The notes: generated by a model from the sequence alone, not told the origin. Positions 27,931-37,011 are shown, counted from the first letter of the stretch. The stretch: 60,281 nucleotides of DNA from Gluconobacter kanchanaburiensis NBRC 103587 (GCF_007988905.1 NZ_BJVA01000017.1:1-60281), one strand, 5' to 3'. Program-made: numbers and translations.

Positions 27931-28523
27931 TGAAACACTCTGCCCTGCTTCTGGCCGCAGGGGGCAGTACACGGCTCGGGCGACCCAAACAGCTTCTGAC
28001 AATCGACGACATCCCTCTGGTACGATACGTCGCACAACTTCTTCTGGCGACAGATCCGGAGCAGTTGGTCATCGTGACAGGCGGCGCGCAGGAGGGTGTC
28101 AGCAAGGCGCTTGAAGGTCTGGACATCATCATGACCCATAATGCTCACTGGGAAACCGGCATGGCATCCTCGCTCGGATGCGGTCTTCAGTCACTGAAGA
28201 AGGATGGAGCCGCCCTTCTCATTGCGGGGACAGACCAGCCCTGCCTGCGGGAAGCGCATTTATTCGCTCTTCTGGATCAGGGCAAAACCGGAAAAGACGC
28301 CATAACGGCTTACGGGGCGGAAGGACGGGGCATCCCCGTCCTGCTCACCGCTGCCACGCAGCGCCATATCGGGGATCTGCGGGGCGATACCGGGCTTCGC
28401 CAGATCTGGAAAAATGCAGGGAGCGCCCCTGCGATAGTGAGCGCTCCGGAACTCGCCTTCGATATCGATACGCCCGAACAGCTTGAGACAGCCGTTCGGA
28501 ACGGATGGATCGACGAAAGCTGA
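27927..28523 (+). CDS. mocA: MocA-like molybdenum cofactor cytidylyltransferase
   Basis: The 198-residue product is a MobA/MocA-type nucleotidyltransferase: LLLAAGGSTRLGRPKQLL, NAHWETGMASSLGCGLQSL, LLIAGTDQPCLREAHL, GRGIPVLL, LRGDTGLRQIW, ELAFDIDTPEQLET. The GxxxRLGxxK loop and the position next to xdhC fit the MocA group, which makes the CMP form of the cofactor used by xanthine-dehydrogenase-type enzymes. Nucleotide specificity is inferred. It is co-translated with xdhC (four-base overlap) and converges on ilvE, 10 bases away. Confidence 0.88.
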   Translation: MMKHSALLLAAGGSTRLGRPKQLLTIDDIPLVRYVAQLLLATDPEQLVIVTGGAQEGVSKALEGLDIIMTHNAHWETGMASSLGCGLQSLKKDGAALLIAGTDQPCLREAHLFALLDQGKTGKDAITAYGAEGRGIPVLLTAATQRHIGDLRGDTGLRQIWKNAGSAPAIVSAPELAFDIDTPEQLETAVRNGWIDES

Positions 28524-28533
28524 AAACCCAGGC

Positions 28534-29613
28534 TCAGGAAACCCGATGAATCCAGCCATGGACGTCATTGCTCCGGCCACCCTGCACATCCGTCAGGGTC
28601 TTCTTCAGCATCTGCGACACCGGTCCCGGCGTCACACCATCACCAAACACCGCTTCTCCCGAGGGGCGGACAAATTTTCCGATCGGAGAGAGCACGGCCG
28701 CCGTTCCACACGCAAAGGCCTCGGTATATTTGCCCGCATTCGCGCCGGCGAAGAGTTCGTCGATCTCAATCGGCTCCTCGACAACCTCGATCCCCTGATC
28801 CGCAGCAAGCTGGATGAGGCTGTTACGGGTAATGCCACGCAGGATCGTACCTCCAAGCGGCGGGGTAACGATCTTGCCGTCCTTGCGGACGAACATCACG
28901 TTCATGCCCCCCATTTCCTCAACGAAGCGACGTTCGCGCGCATCAAGGAACAAGACCTGATCACAACCCTTCTCCTTGGCTTCAGCCTGCGCGACCAGAC
29001 TGCCAGCATAATTACCGCCGCACTTGGCCTCACCCGTACCACCAATGGCAGCGCGCGTGTATGTCTCGGAAACCCAGACGGAAACGCAGCCCGAACCGAA
29101 ATAGGCGCCAACAGGACAGGCGATGACAATGAAAAGATATTCCGTGGCGGGCTTCACGCCGAGGAACACTTCATTGGAAATCATGAACGGACGCAGATAG
29201 AGGCTCTGCCCGTCTCCGGACGGCACCCAATCCTGATCCACACGAACCAGTTCGTCTACCGCCTGAACGAACAGATCTTCCGGCAACTCGGCCATGCCCA
29301 TACGACGGGCGGACGCAGCAAAACGCGCGGCATTGGCTTCGGGACGGAACGTGGCGACATGGCCGTCCTTTTCACAATAGGCCTTCATGCCCTCAAAGAT
29401 TTCCTGCCCGTAGTGCAGAACCGTGGACGCAGGATCGATGCTGAGCGGTCGGCGGGCGGTAATCTTCGCATCGTGCCATCCCTTTTCCACCGTATAGCGA
29501 ATGATGGCCATGTGATCGGTGAACACCCGCCCGAAGGACGGGCTGGCCAGAAGTTCCGTCCGCTTCACGGGATCGGTCGGGGTTGCGGTCTTTTCAATGA
29601 GGAAAGGCGTCAT
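28534..29613 (-). CDS. ilvE: branched-chain amino acid aminotransferase
   Basis: IlvE transfers the amino group to and from leucine, isoleucine and valine. I start at ATG 29613 (MTPFLIEKT), giving 359 residues, the size of the class IV long-form enzymes. Motifs: ASTVLHYGQEIFEGMKAY, FRPEANAARF, SLYLRPFMISNE, KCGGNYAGSLVAQAEAKEKGCDQVLFLDA with the PLP Lys, EEMGGMNVMFV, GTILRGITRNSLIQLA, EAFACGTAAVLSPIG. It stands alone. Confidence 0.97.
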   Translation of the reverse strand: MTPFLIEKTATPTDPVKRTELLASPSFGRVFTDHMAIIRYTVEKGWHDAKITARRPLSIDPASTVLHYGQEIFEGMKAYCEKDGHVATFRPEANAARFAASARRMGMAELPEDLFVQAVDELVRVDQDWVPSGDGQSLYLRPFMISNEVFLGVKPATEYLFIVIACPVGAYFGSGCVSVWVSETYTRAAIGGTGEAKCGGNYAGSLVAQAEAKEKGCDQVLFLDARERRFVEEMGGMNVMFVRKDGKIVTPPLGGTILRGITRNSLIQLAADQGIEVVEEPIEIDELFAGANAGKYTEAFACGTAAVLSPIGKFVRPSGEAVFGDGVTPGPVSQMLKKTLTDVQGGRSNDVHGWIHRVS

Positions 29614-29832
29614 GAGGTCACAGCTTCCGGTAAGATCATGGTCTCGAAAAAATGGCGAGCGCAATGTGGCACAGGATGCACGCTCTGGCGATATCGGAAT
29701 AAGATGATTATTAAAACATATTGATTATAATTTTATTATTTTTATAGGTAATTTTTAGCAATTTATCTGTTCTAATTCACTATGCACGCCGCCCCTAAAA
29801 ACCGGACCAGATTTTAGAAGCCTAAATTATTA

Positions 29833-29860
29833 TTGCTTTTCGATATTATCGTTTTACAAT
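29833..29860 (+). promoter_or_regulatory. candidate sigma-70 promoter of the membrane protein gene at 29893
   Basis: TTGCTT (29833-29838) and TACAAT (29855-29860) are separated by 16 bases, in an AT-rich region, 33 bases before the start codon. By eye only. Confidence 0.45.
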
Positions 29861-29892
29861 AAATAAAGAGACTATCGCCGTATGGAGAATCC

Positions 29893-30438
29893 ATGATCCG
29901 CTCCGACCCCGCCCTCCCGACGACCCGCACTACAGCGGAAAGCATCTCCGTCCTGTTTCACATCCCGGCGGGCATCTCCGTCCTTGTGGCGGCTGGACAT
30001 GTCTGCGCTGCCCTGCAGAATAGTCTGCCCTCATTCCTGACGCACTGGATCGGATGGCAGTTTCTGATGAGACCGTGGCAGGATCTGTCGACGATGACGC
30101 ATCTGGGACGCGCCTTCCAGGATATCTGCCAGGCTGTCATTCTCTACCGGATCGCAGCCCTCGTGTTCGAGTGCCTTCAGGAAAAGATTTTCACGGCCAC
30201 CAATGTCCGTTCCCTTCGCCTCATCGGCTTTGCGGGTCTTGCAAGTCTCGGGGTACCTTTCCTGTCGGGTTTTGTGCAGGGGGTCATGGGTTTCCCAGCC
30301 AACACGCCTTCCACCCATGCACCATTTTATGACGTCGAGACTTTTTCGGATCTCGGGCTGGTCGCACTGCCTTTTGTCATGGCGTGGATTTTCAGCAAGG
30401 GGCTGGAACTGCGTCGTGAACTGGACGACGTGGTCTGA
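29893..30438 (+). CDS. DUF2975-like four-helix membrane protein
   Basis: The 181-residue product has about four hydrophobic segments (near 20-50, 80-100, 110-135, 150-170). The stretch EKIFTATNVRSLRLIGFAGLA and the ending LPFVMAWIFSKGLELRRELDDVV match the layout of DUF2975 proteins, which are small membrane proteins often paired with a short XRE-type regulator. No such regulator gene follows here; the next feature is a terminator. The function is unknown. Confidence 0.6.
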   Translation: MIRSDPALPTTRTTAESISVLFHIPAGISVLVAAGHVCAALQNSLPSFLTHWIGWQFLMRPWQDLSTMTHLGRAFQDICQAVILYRIAALVFECLQEKIFTATNVRSLRLIGFAGLASLGVPFLSGFVQGVMGFPANTPSTHAPFYDVETFSDLGLVALPFVMAWIFSKGLELRRELDDVV

Positions 30439-30468
30439 CCTACGGACGGTTTTCAGCAACCGGACATA

Positions 30469-30498
30469 AAAAACCCCGGCCATCTGGCCGGGGTTTTT
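30469..30498. terminator. bidirectional intrinsic terminator
   Basis: Arms AAAAACCCCGGCCA and TGGCCGGGGTTTTT (14 bases each, 30469-30482 and 30485-30498) with A- and T-runs on both sides. It lies between the convergent membrane protein gene and rpsI, and can end both transcripts. Confidence 0.92.
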
Positions 30499-30519
30499 CT
30501 GTTCGCAAAGTCTGACGAA

Positions 30520-31011
30520 TCAGCGCTTGGAGAACTGGAAGGAACGACGTGCCTTCGCACGGCCGTACTTCTTACGCTCGACAATACGGCTGTCACGCGT
30601 CAGGAAGCCGGCAGCCTTCAGAATACCGCGCAGGCTCGGCTCGTAATACGTCAGCGCACGGGAGATACCGTGACGGACGGCGCCAGCCTGACCGGACAGA
30701 CCGCCACCAGCGACCGTGCAGTACACGTCGAACTGGTTGTAACGATCAGAAATCAGGAACGGCTGCGTGAGGAGCATACGCAGAACCGGACGGGCGAAAT
30801 ACGTCGTGACCGGACGGCCATTGACGATGATGTCACCCTTGCCAGGCTTGATCCATACGCGGGCCACGGCGTCCTTACGACGGCCGGTTGCGTAGGAACG
30901 GCCCTGGGCGTCACGCTTGACTTCGTGAACCGGGGCAGCGTTGGAGGTAACGGCAGGAGCAACGCTCGCAAGGTCCTGCAGCGTGCCGGTGCGCTCTTGG
31001 GTCTCGGACAT
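30520..31011 (-). CDS. rpsI: 30S ribosomal protein S9
   Basis: The 163-residue product has an extra N-terminal 30-residue segment followed by the S9 core: [85 protein letters not shown]. The C-terminal SKR tail reaches the ribosomal P site. It follows rplM by 10 bases, the standard order. Confidence 0.98.
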   Translation of the reverse strand: MSETQERTGTLQDLASVAPAVTSNAAPVHEVKRDAQGRSYATGRRKDAVARVWIKPGKGDIIVNGRPVTTYFARPVLRMLLTQPFLISDRYNQFDVYCTVAGGGLSGQAGAVRHGISRALTYYEPSLRGILKAAGFLTRDSRIVERKKYGRAKARRSFQFSKR

Positions 31012-31021
31012 GATACAGGCC

Positions 31022-31495
31022 TTACGACTCGTGGGTTACGGTGTTCTTGCGGTTCATCGCAGCAACGTCCAGCTTGACGGGCTTCTGTCCGTCATGCGGA
31101 TGCTCGGAACCGGCATAGACATACAGGTGCTTCATCTGGGCGCGCTGCAGAGGACCACGGGTGATCATGCGCTCGACGGCCTTCTCGACAACTTCACCCG
31201 GGTTCTTGCCCGTGAGACGCTGCGTGATGGTACGCTCCTTGATACCGCCCGGGTGCCCCGTGTGGTAGTGGAACAGCTTCTGGCCGACTTTGTTGCCCGT
31301 GAGGACAACCTTTTCCGCGTTGATGACGACGATGTTGTCGCCGCAATCAACATGCGGAGTGAACTGCGGCTTGTGCTTTCCGCGCAGGCGGGTGGCGATG
31401 ATGGTGGCGAGACGGCCGAGAACGAGCCCTTCGGCGTCGATCAGCACCCAGTTCTTCGTCACCTCCGCTGGCTTCAGCGAACGTGTGGTCTTCAT
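31022..31495 (-). CDS. rplM: 50S ribosomal protein L13
   Basis: The 157-residue product starts at the ATG at 31495 ([20 protein letters not shown]). Family motifs: [89 protein letters not shown]. The gene heads the rplM-rpsI operon; a good promoter candidate and a leader hairpin lie upstream. Confidence 0.98.
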   Translation of the reverse strand: MKTTRSLKPAEVTKNWVLIDAEGLVLGRLATIIATRLRGKHKPQFTPHVDCGDNIVVINAEKVVLTGNKVGQKLFHYHTGHPGGIKERTITQRLTGKNPGEVVEKAVERMITRGPLQRAQMKHLYVYAGSEHPHDGQKPVKLDVAAMNRKNTVTHES

Positions 31496-31514
31496 TGATG
31501 ACATTCCAGCTTGG

Positions 31515-31535
31515 GGCGCGGAATAAAGCCGCGCC
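31515..31535 (-). promoter_or_regulatory. hairpin in the rplM leader
   Basis: Seven-base GC-only arms (GGCGCGG and CCGCGCC) close a seven-base loop, ending 20 bases before the rplM start. It lies in the transcribed leader and could be a site for ribosomal-protein feedback. The role is inferred from position alone. Confidence 0.35.
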
Positions 31536-31606
31536 GTGGATGGCGCCCGTCGCAAAAGCAATGTCGAAAAGACACCGCCCCCGCGGCAAAGCGGATCAGG
31601 TGGCGC

Positions 31607-31635
31607 CTTATTGCCGTCTCCAGCGTCCGCGTCAA
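31607..31635 (-). promoter_or_regulatory. candidate sigma-70 promoter of rplM-rpsI
   Basis: On the minus strand TTGACG (31635-31630) and AATAAG (31612-31607) are separated by 17 bases. The first box is close to consensus. It would give a leader of about 100 bases. Confidence 0.55.
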
Positions 31636-31822
31636 GCCCCGTTTACATATTGAATTATGTGATTCGCAGCAGTTTTCCGCCATTTTCCGCTATGCGGTAT
31701 CATTTTACCGCAACAAATTCGACGTCCGCATTGCCCCATGTCAGGACAATGATATTCTGACGCGGCTCAAAGACCGTTTACGCCCGACACCGTGCGGGAC
31801 CGTTTCAGACAGGAATATCAAC

Positions 31823-33271
31823 GTGAAAAGACCCTGGCTCACGACGAGCCTGATCTCGGTGATCGCCGTCATCGGCGTCGCCGGCGTTCGTCACGAAGCT
31901 CACATGGAGGTTATCCGCGGCCTGTCGAGCTTCCGGGCCGCCCTTCCTCCCGGCACGACTTTCACCTACAGCAGCGCGACGCCGGCAATCCTGTCGCTGG
32001 GCGCTACCCTGACCGACATCACCCTGCGCGAGGGCACCACAACCTTCCGCGCCACCCGGATGCGGCTCGGTCATCCCCGTCCTACGCCGGATGGTGGAAT
32101 TTCAATCCGGACAGTTGAAGTGCGTGAGCCTTTCCTCCAGACGCCGGGCCAGATCATCCACGGCACATCCCTGAGCCTGCGACAGCTCATTCTGCCTCCC
32201 TCCCTCCCGGCGCCTTCCCAGGCGTCCTCGTCAGGATCCGCACCGCATTCCCGCATCGATCTTGGCCACGTCGCTCTCGCCCACGGACAGATCAACCAGC
32301 TCTCGATCCAGAACCTGACCGCGTCCTCTTCTCCCGGCCCAGTCAATATCCACAGTATTTTCGCAAGCAATATTGTCGTGGACAATTATGGTCCGGCACT
32401 CGTGACCTCGGTTCACATGGCCGGCGGGACACTCGCTTACGAACGGACCGTAAAGTCACACGTCCCCTTTCCCGGCCAACTGCCCGGACCGCAGATCATA
32501 AGCGGCCAGGCCAGCCTCGAGCGAGGCGACCTGCGACAGAAGGATCTCGCCGCGCAGGTTGCCGCGATGTGGGAGGGGCAGCGCATGCCTTCCCAGACCC
32601 TTCCACCAGAAAGCCTCAGCCTGCATAATTTCAGGCTGAACATGCCATCAGGAACGGCGCGTCTCGATGATCTGCGCGGAACCGGCAATCTCGACAAACA
32701 GATCGCAACCCTGACGCTGGACCTGAAAGGCCTCCACTTCAGAAGTGATCGAAAACTTCCTTTCCCTGTCAACGGGACGGCTTCGACCGCGCATTACACT
32801 CAGGTGACGGATCTGGGCGTCCACACATCACACACGACGACAACCCTGACGATCCCGGATTTTGCGGCCATGAAGCTCGATCTTGTGATCAGCCGACCTT
32901 CGGCTCTGGGCAGCCCGTCCACCCCACAGGAAGTCCTTCAGGCCACAACACTGAAGTCGGCAACGTTCTCCATTCAGGGCGACAGGTTTATCGACACCGG
33001 CTTTACGCTGTCCGCTCGTCAGTCGGGCAGAGGCACCACTGCCGAGCAGATCCGTGCGCGGACGGCACAGGCACTCCAGGCCGTTCTGTCTGTCAATCCG
33101 GCGCTGACAGCCATCCCGGACTATGTGACACGCCCCGCCAACCGCACCCTGACACTGACCTATGTCCCCGTTAACCCCACACCGCTCACGGTCCTGAACG
33201 ATATCGGGGCCTCTCCTCCCAGCCTGATGGCGCTGGTGGCCTCACCCGACCTGAAGGCATCCGTACAATGA
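31823..33271 (+). CDS. exported protein of unknown function
   Basis: I start at the GTG at 31823 (AGGAA site 8 bases upstream), which gives 482 residues beginning MKRPWLTTSLISVIAVIGVAGV, a signal anchor or signal peptide. The rest is soluble, with Ser/Thr/Pro-rich stretches and many beta-type repeats (ILSLGATLTDITLREGTTTFRA, LRQLILPPS, GQINQLSIQNLTA, TLTLDLKGLHF). The pattern of LDLKGLHF, MKLDLVISRPS and LRLGHPRP resembles AsmA-like or DUF945-like periplasmic proteins but I cannot name a family. It overlaps the following NmrA-like gene by four bases, so the two are co-translated. Confidence 0.8.
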   Translation: MKRPWLTTSLISVIAVIGVAGVRHEAHMEVIRGLSSFRAALPPGTTFTYSSATPAILSLGATLTDITLREGTTTFRATRMRLGHPRPTPDGGISIRTVEVREPFLQTPGQIIHGTSLSLRQLILPPSLPAPSQASSSGSAPHSRIDLGHVALAHGQINQLSIQNLTASSSPGPVNIHSIFASNIVVDNYGPALVTSVHMAGGTLAYERTVKSHVPFPGQLPGPQIISGQASLERGDLRQKDLAAQVAAMWEGQRMPSQTLPPESLSLHNFRLNMPSGTARLDDLRGTGNLDKQIATLTLDLKGLHFRSDRKLPFPVNGTASTAHYTQVTDLGVHTSHTTTTLTIPDFAAMKLDLVISRPSALGSPSTPQEVLQATTLKSATFSIQGDRFIDTGFTLSARQSGRGTTAEQIRARTAQALQAVLSVNPALTAIPDYVTRPANRTLTLTYVPVNPTPLTVLNDIGASPPSLMALVASPDLKASVQ

Positions 33272-34191
33272 CCGACGACGCCAGAGTACGTCCCCCGTCG
33301 CTCTCAGACGGCCCTGTCTGCATCATTGGGGCAAATGGTCGGTCGGGCTCAGCCCTGTGCCGCGCCCTTCTTGCTGAGGGACAGCCGATCATCGCGGTGG
33401 TGCGGAGTCAGGGTACGCTCGCACCAGACATCGCGCAGGCCTGTCAGGCCGTGCGCATTGCCGACCTCACGCAGACCGATACCCTTCCACTGGCCTTCGA
33501 AAATGCGGCCATCGTGGTCAACACGGCCCACGCCCGACATCTGCCTGCCATCCTTGCCGCCACCACGGCCCCCGTCGTCGCCCTGGGCAGCACACGTAAA
33601 TTCACGCGCTGGCCCGACGATCACGGACGCGGGGTCCTCGCCGGGGAGTCTGCCCTGAAACAGGACGGAAGGCCTTCCATCATTCTGCACCCGACCATGA
33701 TCTATGGCGCACAGGGCGAAGACAATGTGCAGCGCCTTGCCAAACTTCTGGAGCGACTGCCAATCGTGCCGCTTCCTGGGGGCGGCAGAGCACTCGTGCA
33801 GCCCATTGACCAGCGGGATGTGACACGCTCCGTTGTCGCCGCCATCCATCTTCTCCGGAACGGAGAAGTTACCGGACCTGAAAGCATCGTGATCGCTGGT
33901 CCGACGGCCGTCGCATACCGGACTTTCGTCCGCATGGTGCTTTATTTTTCGGGACTTGGCGGGCGGCCGGTCATCTCTCTGCCAGGCTGGCTGCTCAGAG
34001 CACTGTCTCCCGTAACACGCCACATTCCCGGCCTGCCGAAAATCGCGCCTGAAGAAATCAGGCGTCTTCTGGAAGACAAGAATTTCGACATCGGTCCGAT
34101 GGAAAAGCGCCTAGGAATTACTCCCGTGCCCCTCGCCAACGGGCTGCATACCCTGTTCGGGGCCCGCTCCCATGTGAAGCAGGACACCTGA
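33268..34191 (+). CDS. NmrA/NAD-dependent epimerase-like protein
   Basis: The 307-residue product is a Rossmann protein of the atypical SDR type: VCIIGANGRSGSALCRALLAEG (N-terminal NAD(P) loop of the GxxGxxG kind), VVNTAHARHL, VVALGSTRKFTRW, SIILHPTMIYGAQGEDNVQRLAKLLERLPIVPLPGGG, VQPIDQRDVTRSVVAAI. The middle and end resemble complex I assembly-type NDUFA9/epimerase relatives. Substrate unknown. The start overlaps the preceding exported protein gene, and the gene converges on manC. Confidence 0.85.
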   Translation: MTDDARVRPPSLSDGPVCIIGANGRSGSALCRALLAEGQPIIAVVRSQGTLAPDIAQACQAVRIADLTQTDTLPLAFENAAIVVNTAHARHLPAILAATTAPVVALGSTRKFTRWPDDHGRGVLAGESALKQDGRPSIILHPTMIYGAQGEDNVQRLAKLLERLPIVPLPGGGRALVQPIDQRDVTRSVVAAIHLLRNGEVTGPESIVIAGPTAVAYRTFVRMVLYFSGLGGRPVISLPGWLLRALSPVTRHIPGLPKIAPEEIRRLLEDKNFDIGPMEKRLGITPVPLANGLHTLFGARSHVKQDT

Positions 34192-34201
34192 ACCACGGTC
34201 T

Positions 34202-35623
34202 TCAGTTACGGGAGTAAACGTCCTCAATTCGGACGATATCATCCTCGCCAAGATAAGGGCCGGACTGAACTTCAATGAGGGTCAGAGGAATCCGGCCCGG
34301 ATTTTCCAGCCGGTGCACACAGCCAAGCGGCAGATAAACGCTTTCATTTTCACGCACCATGATCTGGTCGGCGTCACGCGTTACAAGCGCGGTGCCGCCA
34401 ACGACCACCCAGTGCTCGGCGCGATGGAAATGCTTCTGCAGGGAGAGTTTCTGGCCCGGCTCCACCACGATCCGCTTGACCTGGAAGCGATCCGCCTGGA
34501 TCAGGCTCTCATAAAATCCCCAAGGCCTATACATACGATTATGGGCCGCCGCTTCCTTGCGTCCCGCCTTCTTGAGGCGGCTGACCATATGTTTGACGTC
34601 CTGCGCACGGTCGCGATGCGACACCATGACCGCATCCTGCGTCACGACCACCACGAGGTCCTCGACACCGGCAACTGTCGCGACGATCCCGTCAGAGCGG
34701 ACATAACAGTTGCGCGTGCCGTCAAGAAACACATCTCCGAACGTGGCATTGCCTTCCGCATCCTTGGGCGACAGATCCCACAGAGCATCCCAGCTTCCGA
34801 TATCTGACCAGCCGAATGTCCCCGGCACAACGGCCGCACGCTTCGTACGCTCAGCCACCGCATAGTCCACCGAAATATCCGGTGACTGCCGGAAACTGGC
34901 ATCGTCCAGCCGGTCGAAGTCGAGATCACTTTTACGGTTCAGCACCGCCTGCCCGACATGCGAGTGGATAGACGGCTCGAAAGCCTCGATCTCGGACAGG
35001 AACACATCCGCACGGGTGACGAACATACCGGAGTTCCAGAGATAACGGCCATCACGGAAGAACGTCTCCGCAGTTGCCAGATCCGGCTTCTCAACAAAAC
35101 GCGAAACTTCGAAAACGCCGTCAATCCCTGACAGTAACGCGCCACTCTCGATATACCCATAACCCGTTTCAACGCGTGTCGGCGTCATTCCGAAGGTCAC
35201 GATGCGTCCGTCCGCAGCGGCGGTCACAGCCTGTTCAAGCGCGGAATACAGGGCAGCCTCGTCGGTAATCGCTGCATCCGCAGCCATGATCCACAAAACG
35301 GCATCTGGATCCGTTTCGGCCACCAGAAACGCAGCGGCAGTAATGGCAGGAGCGGAATTACGCCCGACAGGCTCCAGAACGATCCGGGCATCATCAACGC
35401 CGACATCACGCAGCTGCTCAGCCACGATAAAGCGATGCTCCGCGTTACAGATGACGATCGGCGCCGCCAGCCCCGCACGGGCGCCCCGCAGAGCGGTCTC
35501 CTGAATGAGGCTCCGTTCCGTCAGGAGAGGCCAGAACTGCTTTGGATAGCTGCTGCGTGAAACGGGCCACAGGCGGCTGCCTGATCCACCGGAGAGAATA
35601 ACTGGGACGATCTTCTGGGACAT
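34202..35623 (-). CDS. manC: mannose-1-phosphate guanylyltransferase / mannose-6-phosphate isomerase
   Basis: The 473-residue bifunctional protein makes GDP-mannose for exopolysaccharide and sugar-nucleotide paths. The N-terminal nucleotidyltransferase part shows LSGGSGSRLWPVSRSSYPKQFW and EPVGRNSAPAI; FVEKPD and the middle segment AVVPGTFGWSDIGSWDALWDL are also typical. The C-terminal cupin (type II isomerase) shows YRPWGFYESLIQADRFQVKRI, KLSLQKHFHRAEHWVVVGGTA and VYLPLGCVHRLENPG. Acetic acid bacteria use this step for acetan-type polysaccharides, but no such cluster is visible here. Confidence 0.97.
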   Translation of the reverse strand: MSQKIVPVILSGGSGSRLWPVSRSSYPKQFWPLLTERSLIQETALRGARAGLAAPIVICNAEHRFIVAEQLRDVGVDDARIVLEPVGRNSAPAITAAAFLVAETDPDAVLWIMAADAAITDEAALYSALEQAVTAAADGRIVTFGMTPTRVETGYGYIESGALLSGIDGVFEVSRFVEKPDLATAETFFRDGRYLWNSGMFVTRADVFLSEIEAFEPSIHSHVGQAVLNRKSDLDFDRLDDASFRQSPDISVDYAVAERTKRAAVVPGTFGWSDIGSWDALWDLSPKDAEGNATFGDVFLDGTRNCYVRSDGIVATVAGVEDLVVVVTQDAVMVSHRDRAQDVKHMVSRLKKAGRKEAAAHNRMYRPWGFYESLIQADRFQVKRIVVEPGQKLSLQKHFHRAEHWVVVGGTALVTRDADQIMVRENESVYLPLGCVHRLENPGRIPLTLIEVQSGPYLGEDDIVRIEDVYSRN

Positions 35624-35876
35624 GAGAGGCTTACGCTTTTATCCACGAGACGGGGGCCATGCGGCCTGCCCAAAGGACCGGCACCATACATCAGGGGCGC
35701 AGCCTTTCCAATTCACGCGCAGTCGGCCTGTCGGGATCCGACCCTTCCCAGACAAAACACGCAACCTTTCATAACGTACAGAAGCACAGACAGAGCATGT
35801 TGACTGCATACGCGCGCGAAGGTTTTTCTGTGTCCCCAGACGCAGGGTATCCGCCGCCGATGGAGCAAGCACATTC

Positions 35877-36806
35877 ATGAAACAGACCCTATTCTCCTCA
35901 GGCATCCTTCTGGCGCTTCTCGGTTACGCGGCCTTTTCGATCAGCGACGCATGTTCAAAAGGCCTTGCCGGGCACCTTGATCCGTTCGAGGTCGCGTTCT
36001 CAGGCGGCATATTCGGATTCCTCCTGCTGCCGTTTATCCGGCGCCCGGACGAGCCCTATTCCGATATCTTTGCAACGACACGACCGGGCATGTGGATCCT
36101 CCGAGCGGTATCCACTTTTGTCTCCACGGCCGCCAGCGTCATGGCTTTCATGCTGCTGCCCATGCCGGAAGCCCTGTCCCTGATGTTCCTGATGCCCTTC
36201 TTCGTCACCATCATTTCGGTGACGTTCCTGAAGGAAAAAGTGTCATTCTGGACATGGCTGTCCGTCGCCGTAGGTTTTCTGGGCGTCCTGATCGTTCTGC
36301 GCCCCGGAGCGAGGACTTTCCACCTCGGACATGTCTGCGCCATCCTCGCCGCTCTTGCCAATGCCGCAAGCGTCGTGGCCTACCGGCTGGCAGGAAACGG
36401 CAGCGCCCGCCTGTCCCTGTTCGGGTCGAGCCTGTTCGGCCCCCTGATCGGCGATGGACTCCTTATGATCGCCCATGCCTCATGGCCGCATGGGGCCAAA
36501 GCCTGGATCATCCTGTTCGGTTATGGATTTCTCGCAGCCCTGGGGCAGCTTTTCATGATGATGGCCACAGCCGTCGCTCCGGCAAACCGGGTCGCACTGC
36601 CCCAGTACAGCCAGATGGTCTGGGCGGTGGCATTCAGCTACCTGCTGTTTCACCAGCCTCTGGATAACTGGACGTTCGTCGGGATCGTGATCGTCACATT
36701 GTCCGGAATGCTGAACTGGATCCGGCAGAAACTGCGCTTTGAACGCATGGCCCTGGAAGAGCGCTGGGAACACCGGCACGATCATGCCAAAGCCGCAAAG
36801 CCTTAG
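35877..36806 (+). CDS. EamA/DMT-family transporter
   Basis: The 309-residue product has about ten membrane segments and the drug/metabolite transporter (EamA) pattern of two repeats: N-terminal half (GILLALLGYAAFSISDACSKGLAG, YPDEPYSD-like loop) with LPMPEALSLMFLMPFFVTIISVTFLKEKVSFWTWLSVAVGFLGVLIVLRPG ending repeat one, and a second copy (ALANAASVVAYRLAG, FLAALGQLFMMMATAVAPANRVALPQYSQMVWAVAFSYLLFHQPLDNWTFVGIVIVTLSGM). The substrate cannot be read from sequence. Confidence 0.9.
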   Translation: MKQTLFSSGILLALLGYAAFSISDACSKGLAGHLDPFEVAFSGGIFGFLLLPFIRRPDEPYSDIFATTRPGMWILRAVSTFVSTAASVMAFMLLPMPEALSLMFLMPFFVTIISVTFLKEKVSFWTWLSVAVGFLGVLIVLRPGARTFHLGHVCAILAALANAASVVAYRLAGNGSARLSLFGSSLFGPLIGDGLLMIAHASWPHGAKAWIILFGYGFLAALGQLFMMMATAVAPANRVALPQYSQMVWAVAFSYLLFHQPLDNWTFVGIVIVTLSGMLNWIRQKLRFERMALEERWEHRHDHAKAAKP

Positions 36807-36843
36807 GATCGACAGACAGCGTTTTAAATCTGGAAAGGATTGC

Positions 36844-36920
36844 TGGGGCGAATGACGGGGATCGAACCCGCGACAACCGGTACCACAAACCGGCGCTCTA
36901 CCAACTGAGCTACATCCGCC
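36844..36920 (-). tRNA. tRNA-His (GTG anticodon)
   Basis: On the minus strand a full cloverleaf is read with acceptor GCGGATG / CATTCGC, D-arm AGCTCAGTTGGTAGAGC, anticodon stem CCGGT-loop-ACCGG holding GTG, and T-arm GCGGGTTCGATCCCCGT. The encoded 3-prime CCA is present, and an extra 5-prime G (position -1) faces C73, as required for histidyl-tRNA identity. Having G-1 and C73 encoded is the usual bacterial form but is absent in part of the alphaproteobacteria. Confidence 0.97.
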
Positions 36921-37011
36921 ACACAGCGACGCACTCTCTAGAGGATTGTCGGGGCTGTCGTCCAGTCCCCTGATGTATTTTTTTTCATTACCCTCGCACC
37001 ATCCGCCCGAA

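Larger units (their letters stand above)
31496..31822. promoter_or_regulatory. divergent promoter region of rplM-rpsI and the exported protein gene
   Basis: No gene is supported here. It contains, for rplM, a leader hairpin (31515-31535) and a promoter candidate (31607-31635). A GGAA ribosome site lies before the GTG at 31823 of the plus-strand gene. Confidence 0.6.

Noticed and set aside
31511-31822. Upstream extension of the exported protein gene (104 codons)
   Set aside because: The extension contains the rplM promoter and leader on the other strand and hides the signal peptide; GTG at 31823 has a ribosome site.
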